Source of the DNA: Nemertoderma westbladi
Lineage: Eukaryota; Xenacoelomorpha; Nemertodermatida; Nemertodermatidae
Direction: 5' to 3'
Length of the DNA: 64,000 nucleotides
NCBI GenBank assembly: GCA_032718475.1
Contig: JAUCBJ010004543.1
Location: 62,001-126,000 of the forward strand
Shown: piece after piece, positions 13,201-24,900 of the stretch
Position numbering within the stretch: the first letter of the stretch is position 1
Layout of the letters: each line of letters starts with the position of its first letter
Translations under genes and position numbers: made by a program
The notes under the pieces: model-generated
Told to the model about the DNA's origin: nothing
The model's database searches: none
What the model saw: only the letters and a program-made list of their open reading frames with translations

Positions 13201-15942
13201 CATTGACACCTGAAATTTACAAATCTTTGTATAATAAGTACCCTGATGATTGCCAAGCTGTGAAGCCACTACGGGTTACAATGTTCGATCCCACATCTGG
13301 TGACATCATGTCACCTGATAATGCCGTGGAAAAGGGAATTCTTTCCCCTGAAAAGAATCGTGAATTAAATGCTCGTCTTAGAGATTTTCCGGAATCGGCG
13401 ACTCAGCTTATGGTATTGGATCCATCTCGGGGGGATGTTGTTACCCCATTTGAGGCTATTGAGAGGGATGTAATAAAAACCAGTGCTATTAACAAGATGC
13501 AAGCACAAGATCCTGATTCTTTGAAGCCATTAAAAGCATCAGGAATTTCTTTATTGGATGTTCTATCAGGCGATGTCATCAGTTTGGAGGATGCTTTGGA
13601 ACATGGCCGAGTTAGCCCAACTAATTTTAAAGAACTGTTGGAAGCAATGCGAGAGGATCCTAGTTCTGTTACGAAGTTGATGGTCCTTGATACAACGACC
13701 AATGAAATTCAAACACCAGATGAAGCAGCTGCTTCAGGTCTAATATCTAACAAAATGCACACCGATTTATTGAATCAACGACCGGATGCGTTTGAACCAG
13801 TGCGTCCCAGTGGGATGATGCTGCTTGATCCTCATAGTGGGGATATAATGGCTATGGAGGAAGCCGTCAGTAGAAAAATCATATCTCCAGAAAAATACAG
13901 GAGTCTTCTTAATCAGTTGCTTGAGAGACCAAATGATTTCACAAAGCTGTTAATATTCGATTCCACAACCGGTGAACTTATTGAACCGGAGGAAGCGAAG
14001 GATTGCGAGTTAATTTCCGAACATTTCTTCGAGAATCTTAAGGATTCATACTCAGAGTTGTTTCCTTCAGTGAAAGAGCCAGAAGTTTTTGTTATTGACC
14101 CCAATAATGGCCGCCCATTTTCTCCATCTGAAGGCCTACGCCAGGGATTAATTACTCCATCTCAATATCAATCTTTCGTTGAACATGTTCAATCTGAACC
14201 AACATTGTATACTAAAGGAGTAGTTATTGATCAGACAACTGGAGAACTCATGACTCCTTTAGATGCCACTCAAAAGGGATACCTGCCACCAGATATATAT
14301 AACAACATTTGTTTGAATCATTCAATGCTGTGTGAACCATGTTGCCATTCTGATTTGTTGATTATCGATAATCGTGGAGATTTAATGCCTTTAGCGGAGG
14401 CGTATGCTGATGGTATTGTCTCTTGCGATGCATATCAAACATTATTAAAGTCATTGAAAGACACTCCAGAAAAAGTTCATAGGCTTATGGCCGTGGAAGA
14501 GGAGACAGGTTTGTTAGTCACCCCAAGCTATGCTGTGTCTAAGGGTGACCTAAATGCGAAAGTTCTAGAAAGTATTTCGAGTGAACGCCCCGAGCTATTA
14601 GTACCTGCTATTCCTACCAGTGGATTTTTCGTTATTGATCCTAATACTGAAGAGACTATCCCGATGAAAGACGCCATCAATTCAGGAATTGTAACAGAAG
14701 AAGCATGTCTTGCTTTAGTCAATAAGTCAAAAGTAATCCCTCAATTCGTAGCAAATACAGCTGTAATTGATAACGGCCGCTTGATAACTCCAGTTGAAGC
14801 TTTTGATCAAGGCATTGTGTCTCCTACTACTCTCCGCACACTATTACTAAAGCAGACTCCTGATGGGCTCACTTCAATCGCGCCATCTAATATTGATGTT
14901 TATGATACTGTAATGGGACGAATGATGACTGTGGAAGAGGCATTGAGAAAAGGGCTCGTATCGCCTGAAGGTTATTGCACGTTAATCAAACAACTGGAAT
15001 CCGGCGACAGTAAATTTGGGAAGTGTATGGTTGTGGATCCTGACTCGGGGACTTTGATGACACCTTCATACGCGTTGAAACAATGTATCATAACGAAGGA
15101 AGAAATGACAATGATTAAACTCGAAAGGTCTGAAACCGAGGAACCAATCGCAGCATCTGATTCATCCGTAGCGGACCTAAAGTCGACTCCCTATTACGAA
15201 GAACAACTCACCAGCAGTCGTCCGTTGCAAATGACCTCGGTTGGTTCAGCCGATACAGATAAAGCCCATTTCGACGAGGTTGATAAAGATTCGATTCGAC
15301 CTACCAAAGATGACCCATCTATTTTTAATCCCAATACGGAAGAGTTTATTTCTCTTTCAGAAGCTCTTAATGTGGGGCTCATATCTGAGGCCGAGTTCCA
15401 CAGAGCGAAAAAGGAATACAGCGGAACCCCGGAAATCGAGTTATTCGTTGATAGTGAACGGGGCGTATTGTTACCGGTAGGTAGTGGATTGATAATGAGC
15501 GAGGTCGGCATATCTTCAGTGCAGCAATTCCCCGTTACACAAGTCCTACAACAGCCATTGCAATTGGCTGTCATTACTGATGGAACCGACGTGCCTACAG
15601 TAGTGGAAGATGTGTGTGAACCAATTGTCGCAGACAAGAATGTCTTTTTGGATATAATTGCAGCCAAGAGCAAAGTACCATCTAGTGACGTTTCGGAGAT
15701 GGTTTCAGAAGATGTGTGTGAACCAATTGTCGCAGACAAGAACGTATTTTTGGATATAATTGCAGCCAAGAGCAAAGTACCATCTAGTGACGTTTCGGAG
15801 ATGGTTTCAGAAGATGTGTGTGAACCAATTGTCGCAGACAAGAACGTATTTTTGGATATAATTGCAGCCAAGAGGAAGATGCAATCACCCGAAGATCCCA
15901 TGGGAACGAGACAAACTCCAGAGGGAGGGGCATCTAAACCAG
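1269..15942 (+). CDS. MACF1/DST: Spectraplakin exon 1 of window: giant plakin-repeat exon
   Basis: A single open exon of 14,674 nt. The acceptor is tttcttag at 1261-1268 and reading starts [10 protein letters not shown]. There is no start methionine: the long open frame simply runs in from the intron. The donor is ccag|gtttgt after 15942; this is the only nearby donor in phase with exon 2 (phase 1). Residues 1 to about 930 match nothing I recognise. From about 4060 to 15100 units of about 38-40 residues follow, of the form D-P-x-T-G-x-x-x-S-x-E-A-L-x-x-G-L-I-x-x-x-x-Y, the plakin (plectin) repeat pattern; I estimate about 90. From about 9890 on they alternate as two types in dyads of about 79 residues. 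In plakins such repeats bind intermediate filaments or junction proteins; in invertebrates without cytoplasmic filaments of that kind the partner is uncertain. Confidence 0.93.
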
Positions 15943-18900
15943 GTTTGTAAGATATTTTCTAAACTACCAAGATAGTAATTGAATTAGTTACATCACGAAG
16001 TTGCTTTATTTGGCAAAGTATCTCTGTTGGTCTATTTAGGGTTTTATTTATGACTCGTTCAGTAATTTGTTATGTTTTAGATGCAGGATACTTGTTGGAT
16101 GTTCGTGAATTGGACGTTAAAATGGAATTGATTATAAATCGAATCAAACTGCTTCATCAATGGATAGTGGATACCGAGGTGATAATTGGTGAACCACAAC
16201 AACCAGCCACGTCACCAGAGGCACTTTGTGATCGATTGAGTGTAATCCAGGTTGGTACTCTTATAAAGCTATCAAATAGAAATCAATTTTAGCAGACTTT
16301 ATCAGTTTACGGCTATAGAGTGGAAATGGTTTAAATATACATTTTTTAATTTGCTATTTACGTAGAAACTAATTTAATTAATGTAATTTTTCAGCGAGTT
16401 CATGCTGACATTGCCAAGCGGGAACCATCCGTGAATGAGGTTGACATGGTGGTGGACACGATTCTCGCACAACACGCTGACCAATTATCAACCAAGGAGA
16501 GAGATACGCTGCTCACATCTAAGGCGGATCTACTGATCTCCTATAATGGTCTATGTGATTCTGCTAATGTTACAATACAAAGATTAAAATCCCTAATCTC
16601 TCAGATGGCTATGGACAAAAAAGAAAGGGTTGGTTATGGAAACAAATATAACATTTAACCGTTTAATTACCAATATTATGTTGTATTTGTATATTTAATT
16701 ATAGATTGGCATTATTATTTTTTACAACCAATATTTATTTTGTATCTTAATAATCCAGAATAATGTAACAGGATTAATGAGCAACAATTATTAATTGGTT
16801 CTATAACAGGAAAGTGTGGCCAATGAACTCTGTCAATATTCTATTAAATTGGACGAATATTTAAGGATGATGACTTCAAAAGAGTTTCAACTCGCCAATC
16901 AAAAGCCTTTCTCCCACGACATTACAGAAATTGAAGAAAAACTACAAAATAATCAGGTATGTAGCTATGATACAGAAACTAGGACCACGTTTAATGATAT
17001 AATTTATTAATTATTAATATTTGAAACCACCATTCGGTTGGGAATGTAATAAAAATCTCCTCCATTCCTGCACTATTATCGGCAATGCGGCACCTATCAA
17101 CAGAACTGTGTAGCCCAAACTCTCCAAGGGTCTATATGATTTCCCCAAACCCCACCCACACACACCAAAAACCCTCTACTTCGTGTGTTAGACAAAACTT
17201 GTGCTTTGTTAAATTTTATATAAATAGTTAGTTTTGCTTTTCTTTAGATACTAATTTTGTAATAATTTTGTTTTAATGTTAAATTTCCTTTAATAAATAC
17301 AATAACTACTATTAAATATATTATGTTACATTGATATTTGAAATGTATTGTATTTAATAATTAATTAAAATATTGCAATTTATTAGTTTGTTGAGAACGA
17401 ATTAGTTATCGAGTGGGGTAAACTAAAGGCCATTCTCGAAGAGGTCCAGCAATTTGTGGACGATAACTCAAACAAACTCTCCGAACAAAACATCGATGAT
17501 GTAGAATACAAACTCGATCGATTAAATAACAAATCCGATTCTGTTAAAGACGAACTTGATAAACGTATCACATGTTTGAAGGACACCGTCGCGGTTGTTA
17601 ATAATTTCAATTCTGCGTATGAAGGTTTGTTTGTGTATTTTTCTAAATGTTTTGGAAACATTTTAGTTTCTTTCTTATAATTTAATATAAATGATGGTTT
17701 CTATTAAAGTGTATTTTTCTCTACTAAATAAAATATCTTTTATATGAGTTTAATTATCATTTTTAGTTTAATTTTCAATAAAATGGCCATTACCTTTCTT
17801 TATATTATATTTACAGGTTTAGACAATCAACTCAAAGTTGCTTTACATCAAGCGATCAACCTATCACGAACCAGTGACATTGACCAATCACTGCTAAGGA
17901 CTCTGATAGGTGATTTACCACTATTGGATGAGCAGCTATTAGTTGTCAATGAGGTCGCTTCGAGGTACACTGCTCTCAATGAGTCCTACGGATGTTGGTT
18001 GAACCGGTACCGGGCAGACAAACTCCGGCGACCCAGTCTGATATCCGGTATGCCGGAACGGTTGGACCTCACTCCTATCCCGGAACAAATCCAGGTGAGG
18101 TACACATGTCTTCTAACTCAATATATTGAGTTAGCGGATATGCGTCTTCTAACTCAATATATTGAGTTAGCTGACATATTTCTTCTAACTCAATATATTG
18201 AGTTAGCGGACATCTATCTATACTAAGTAAAAACACGAGGATTTCATGTCCTCTTTGTATCTTTATATATATTTTATTAAATAATATATTAAATATAAAT
18301 AAACAAAAACGTACCATTTTTTTTAATAATATAATTTTACCTATTATTAAAAAAGAAATATTTTTTTTCAATATTCTATCGACTCTTAATTAACCTCGAT
18401 GGCTTTCGGTAAATAAAATACTTCGAGAATAGTGAAAAAAGGTTCCTTTTTACCAAGTAATAGATAATTATTGCGGGTGCCGTAGAGATGGTTAACGTCG
18501 TTTTTTCTGTAGAATTTCATTTTTAGAATTAGTTTTTGTTCAAATATTTTCATATTATCTAACCGACGAAACGTTTTAGTGAAAATACTGGGAGGAAAAG
18601 TCCGGATTGAAAAATTTCCTGTCTCCTATATTTTTATTTATATATTTTTTCATTTTCCCAGGTGTTATCAGAACGGTTAAAGAAGATTCTTTCATTGGTT
18701 GGCGAGTTATCCTCTCAGTGTGAGTCACATCAGCTGCTGGAAACGCAATTGGTTGATCAATTAAGCGAGGCCCGTGATTCGCTGTTGAGGATTAGGGATA
18801 AGGTCGAAGGCATTGATAGTTCGGAAAGTGATAATCCAAAAACAATAGAGGAATCTCTGGATAAAATCAGTTCAATACAGGTATTGGTATTAATAGTGTT

Positions 18901-21900
18901 CGTCTGCTTGTCCGGCTAACTGTCTGTCTGTCTGTTTATCTTTGTCTGTAAGATCTAGATAGTTAGTTAGTTTATTAACATAAAGTTAGATTGTAAATAA
19001 CTGACAGTAGCCTGATTTTGCGCCTTCTTTTTAAAAGAATTTGTATTTTCATCGAAACCAGTGTGTTTCCGCTTTTAAACTTTGCAATCTGTTTCCACAG
19101 ATTGAAATGGTAACCTTTGAAAGAAGTCTTGAATGTCTGGAGTCAACTCGAGACAAACTCAACGACATAGAGAGTAAAGAAGCAGTTGATTCAATCGGAC
19201 GACAGTTTGAAGCCATTAAAGTTATTGTCGATGAAAGAATGAAAGAATTAAACTTATTGTTAATAAAGGTTTGTATTAAATTATTTAATTAATTATTTAT
19301 TAAATTTATTACAATGCGACAGACAAAATAATAGAAATATACATCCTTTAAATCTTCACTACCTAATTAAAATTGACTCTACCGTTTACACCACATGGTC
19401 GCATTTCATCACCACATGGTGTTACAGAGTGTTAGAGGAGTTAGTAATATTGGTTTTTATAACACATTGATTACGTTTACATATTTATTAATATATAATA
19501 TTATTATTTAAATAAATTAGAGATGAACTGTTGCAACTGTAATTAATGATGTAATGTAAATGGGTTTATAAATAAATATGATTATTAAACATTATTATCA
19601 AAGTGACTACTGAAAACGACACATTAGTAAATGATAACATAACGTTAATTGTTTTAGGCTATTAACAACTAGACACTGTAAACTATTAGGCTGCCCCTGT
19701 GGGTTGTTTTGTAGGCGGACTAAACAAGACAACATTTTTGTATATATTATAAATGTTTGCCAAGTATTTCCCATTGTTAAATCATATAGTGAGAATCATT
19801 TTAATTACTGTAAATGTTGTATAGGTTTGTTGGATGATTGTGATACATTAATTAATATTATTATAATATCGAGCGATATATTGTATAGATTCGTTTATAA
19901 AGTAAAATATGCGTTTACTTTTTATATGTTTTTTGTTATGAATAATGGTATAAAAAATAAATAACGGTGTTATTATTTAATAAATAAATATAAATGGTTT
20001 TGTATGCCTCTTGGGAGACGTTCAAAATTGATTACTGGGGCATTTCGACGATTGTGTTGCTTTCGCTCTGCGGGGGTGGATGCAAGAGCGGACGACCGCG
20101 GCGAACATGATCGACTCCGAGATCTTATACCGGATATTATCCCGAACTCCAGAGCAGATGGTTCCCCAACCTCGGGACACACCACCAAGTTCTATCTCAC
20201 AAGCTGTGGGACGGGCGTAAGTGGAGGAGCGATCGAAAAATACGCCAAGGAGCAGGTCGGTGTCGACATCAACTGCACTGCGTTAGGTAGCGGGGATGAC
20301 TCATGTAATCGTTCGACGTTCGAACACAACTCATTTCTTATACACTCGACAAATTCGGCTGCTAAGCGGTTGTTAGACTCGGGGAGTTTGTGGCCTTGCG
20401 GGGCGAACCTTCGGCCCTCGTATATGGGACGTGTCTCTATTACTCGCGTTTCCTCTTCTTCCTCTAGGCGAGTCTTTGTGCCCAGCAAGTCAGCCACGGC
20501 AGTGAGTTCCTGTGTGTAATGTTATTAATGTAACTTTATACACATTGTATAATATTCATTTTATAAAGGGTTTCTTTCTCATTTCATAATGGATACATTT
20601 TTTCGATGGATTCCATCTCGTAATTAATGCTGTAACCAAGGCTACAACCAATCGGGTGCGATGGCAACCCTGCGTCGGTCCACCATCCTGCTCCATACTA
20701 TTAATTTTCGTTCGGTACAGCTTTGGCCAAGTTCATTAGGATTGAGCTGCAGGAATTGCCAGTTTGTTGGAGGTCATGAGGACGTAAACTCCAGACACAT
20801 CAGGGAATTCTTCCAGCTCCAGGTATACATTTTATCTGTGCCGCTAGCGGAAAGGTTAGAGCGTCAGACTTCCAACCCGGAGGTCACCAGTTCGATCCCA
20901 CCCGGACGTAATTGCCGACTTTGCAAAGCTGTGCCCGACGCAAATCATAATAATATAAAGCTTCTCATTCACCCAAAATACCAATAATAATCCAACTTCA
21001 TTGCCCAAACAATGAATGACATGCCGATTCTCGTTATCAATACTTTATTGGGATAATTTTATTTTGAGAATATAAAATTTTTAACTTTATTGGATTACAG
21101 TTCGAGGTGTTTTAAAATCCGAGTGTATGTGAGGATTCTAATAGATACGAGAAATCCAATCTTAGTAAGTGCTAGTAGATTATAACTTGGGGTTTGTAAT
21201 TTGATACGAAAATATAATTTAAAAATTATTTGTTGAATATAATGTGTTTAGTATAATATATTATGTAGTAAATCTAAAGTGATATACTGATAATATAATA
21301 ATGAAAATGAAAGTAATTTGTGGGCGACCTGTATCGGGTTTACCGGTAACAGGCCTCAGGCCTATCTCGTATGCTGCGTCCTATGGACATCCGCCATATA
21401 AAGTAATATATTATGTGCATCCAATCCTTCTATACCTACGGAGTTACATAGTATTTCAATCTCGAATAAATATTAAATATTATTTTAATCAAATTATAAT
21501 TGTTTTGTTCTCACACTACCGGTAGGCTTTATTAATTGTGCACATTATAATAAAATGATGTAAATTTAATATGTATATTCTCCATTTCAGTTTCAGGGAA
21601 ATGCTGAGGCAGTAGCAGGTCTACTGCAGTGGGCCAATCAGTGCCAAGTGAAGCTTGAATCTCTAGAGCCAATCGCGGCCGACCCCAACAAACTGACCAA
21701 TCAGGATGCGGAATACCAGTACCTCAAAGCCGAAGTTGTCAGTCGGGAACCCCGGGTGGAGAACCTCCTGGAGTCGACCACCGAGACCGCGGTTGGTAGA
21801 GGCGACGAGTTGGAACAGCTGGGACAGGTCTACTGGCGAATCAAAGGGAGATGCCAAGAATACGAGAACTCGATATCCAAAGTTCGGATGTCTCTCGGGA

Positions 21901-24900
21901 AGTTCAATGAATCGGTCTCGGAGGTTGATTCCTTCTTAATGACGGCCATGGAAGGAGTTTCCGACCCGCAGTTGGACCGCAAAGATGAGGATGATGTCGA
22001 CGATTTTATCGTTAAGATTAAAGTTCGAATGGAAGAACTTTCCACTCCTCTAGAAGACATTGAGGCTACTGGTAAATTAATTATGGGGAGCAACGATGTT
22101 GGTGATACTAAACAGGTGAAGGAGTATATCGAGAATACAAAGAGTAACTGGGAGGAGTTAGAGGCCTTGTTGGAAGATAAGGAACAACGATTGCAGAGTA
22201 GACGGAATTATTCATCGCGGTTTAACGATTGCGCCGGAGAGGTGCGTCGATTCCTTGACGATACGGAGCGTCGGATAAACTCTCTTGATGCCGTCGCTGT
22301 TGACCTCGATGCTTTGAAGAAACAGGCGTCCGCGCTCGAGAATATCGCAGATTCCGTCGCATCCTTCGCACCGCGTATCGACGAACTAGTCGAGCGATCC
22401 TGCGAATTGGACGACTTCATCCTCGCCGAGGCCCAACGCCCCGGCGATCCTACCGCCAGGAAGCGGCTCGCACATGCGTCCTCCAGTCCAGCGGAGTTGG
22501 AGCCAGTGGATCCAATCGAACTGAATCAGATTCCGTCGCAACGAAACTTACGTACCGGTAGCCTCGTGGAACTACAAGACGGGCAGATTTCCCAGAGCCC
22601 CTATGTGAAGGAAGCCACCAACTTTGCATCTCGCTATGATATATTAGTGGCTGTAGTCGAAGCCCGTGCGCATGATATCCAAGATACTATATCTAGTGTG
22701 GAAGACTTCCAGGAGAAGTTATCGAATGTGACAACTTGGTTAGACGAAACAGAAGATTCTGTGAGGGACCTAGAAAGAACCGGCACGGTTTCCGATGTCC
22801 TTGAGAAACAGATTGACGTTCAGAAGCAACTTGCTGATGAAATTAATGAGCATGAACCCGAGGTTGTTAACGTGAAGACCTTGGGAGGAAAACTGATTGC
22901 CGAGAGGCGGAAAGGGCTGGGCTCGATGGGAATTAAACGGCAGTTGAGTTTAACTGAGGAACGTTTCAGCGCCCTTAAAGATAAAATATTTGTGAAACTC
23001 GTAGAGCTGGAGGATTCATCGAGTTCATTAGACGAGTTTAATCGACTGATTAACTCCATCAACGAGTGGTTGAGGGCGACTGAGGTCGAAGTAGGCAGGC
23101 TTGGCCCAGTTTCAGTTAAAGTTGACAGCATCTTGGACCAACAGGAAAGTGTGGAAGAACTTCTCAGAGCGGTGGAATCCAAGAGGCCCGATGTGGAGCG
23201 TCTGAGCGAGACAAGTAGGAGTTTACTCGCGTGTATGGACCCCATCGCAAGGTCTAAATCCACCGTCAGCCACAAGGAGGCGCAGTGTAACCATGTCTGG
23301 TCCGACTTAGCCAATCGCTTGAAGGAACGAGGGAGTCTTTTAGCCGTAGCGGTCGTGGACAGTCGGAAGTTCCACAACAACCTCGCCTCCATTGAGCGGA
23401 GGTGGGAGAGAATCGACGCGAACATCCAGGAGTTTACCGACATCGGGAAGAACCCCTCCGAGATTAAAGCCCAAGTTAAACTCGCTAAAGACACACAGAA
23501 GGAGATCGATATGCAGAAGGTTTGTTTAGATTCGGCGTCCGAGTCATTTATGTTGCTAAGCGACGTGTCGGATAACGTCAGCGAGAAACTCGAGTTGGCG
23601 GGAAAGCTGGATGAGATGACGAGGAGAATCCACAAAGCGAATGATCGCGTCGAATCGCGTATCGAAGAACTAAACGCCGCACTCGTTGCTTCTCAGAAGC
23701 TTTCTCTAACTCTGGACGAATTGTCCGATTGGTTGAAGGCGAAGGAAACTTACCTGACGCGGTTATCGCCGTTGTCAGGGGATTATTCGAAGCTCCGCGC
23801 GCAATACAACGAACGGGACGTGTGTCGGAGAGACGTCGTACAGAAGGAACCCATCGCGGAAGCGACGTTGGCAACCGGGGACGCCGTGGTCGCCGGTAAA
23901 CCCGAATCGCCCTTGATGCAGAAACTCGCGAAGCGACTGGTCGCGGTACGGGGGCGGTTCTCGGAAGTCGGACGGGATTCGTCGAGGGCGTTCGTCGCGG
24001 TTTCCGAGTGTCTCGAGTTGTCGGGACAGGTCAACGACCTGCGGGCCCAACTGACGCCGTGGTTCGCCGACGTAGAGACGCGACTGGAGTCGGCGATCCC
24101 CGAGCGCGTGGAGGCCGAGTTTCTCCGGCATTGTTCGTCGGATGTGGCGGAGATCGCCGACGAAGTCGCCGGCAAGGAAGACGACATGGCCTCGTTGCTC
24201 GAGGCAGCGGAATCACTAGTGACCATGGTTGCCAGCGACTCGGGTGCGCTGCTGGAGTATATCGATTCGGTTAAACTCCGATGGGAGGCGATCGTCTCCA
24301 GGTTGTCTGGACGTCGCGAATTGGTGGATCGACTTATCGCTGCCACCGATGCTCACGCAACGGCAGTGCGCGACGTTGCTACGCAACTAAACAAAATCGA
24401 GGTTAAGATGGAATATTTGGAAACGGGTTCAGAAACTAAAGGATTTGACTCTCGTTTGGTCGAGAGATGTCGAAATCTAGCGAACGGTAAGTTATTTACT
24501 TGAAAAAATATTGCCCCGCTGGTTTTAGCGTAGCTATGTAATGTAGTAGGGGCCTAAAGTAAATTACACATTTAAAAAGGCTATATCATTTACATTTTTT
24601 ATCAACTTATTCCTTTTTTTTCACTTTTCTCAAGGTCATTCAATTTAATTACTTAGGTACACGCCAGGTTTGTACCAGCATTGAGACACATTATTTACTG
24701 GAAACTGTTTCACTTTCAGTTACTCTCTAGTTGGTATAGGTATAGCCGTACACGTGCTCTCCTGTTATTATACACCCCCCCCACCCCCCATGTGTTGTTA
24801 CACCCCCCATTCCTGTTAACCCTGTTCAAAAATAATTTATTATTGGATCTAAATATTAAGCATATTTAACATTATGAGTTATGACCAACATCTGGTTGGT

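Larger units (their letters stand above)
19269..21590. other. Intron 8 (2.3 kb)
   Basis: Mostly AT-rich. It contains a GC-rich doubly open island (about 19973-20519) and a tRNA-like SINE fragment (about 20838-20915), listed separately. No spectraplakin exon is needed here because the flanking helices join in phase 0. Confidence 0.6.

Noticed and set aside
15943-15952. Strong-looking donor GTAAGA at 15947 for exon 1
   Set aside because: It leaves phase 2, which no nearby acceptor of exon 2 matches; the donor at 15943 gives the correct phase 1.
20661-20987. Possible spectraplakin exon ending HIREFFQLQ with a GTATAC donor
   Set aside because: Exons 8 and 9 already join in phase 0 within a helix, and the open frame runs into a tRNA-like SINE.
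21301-21525. Small open frame in intron 8
   Set aside because: No homology or splice support; random frame in intron.
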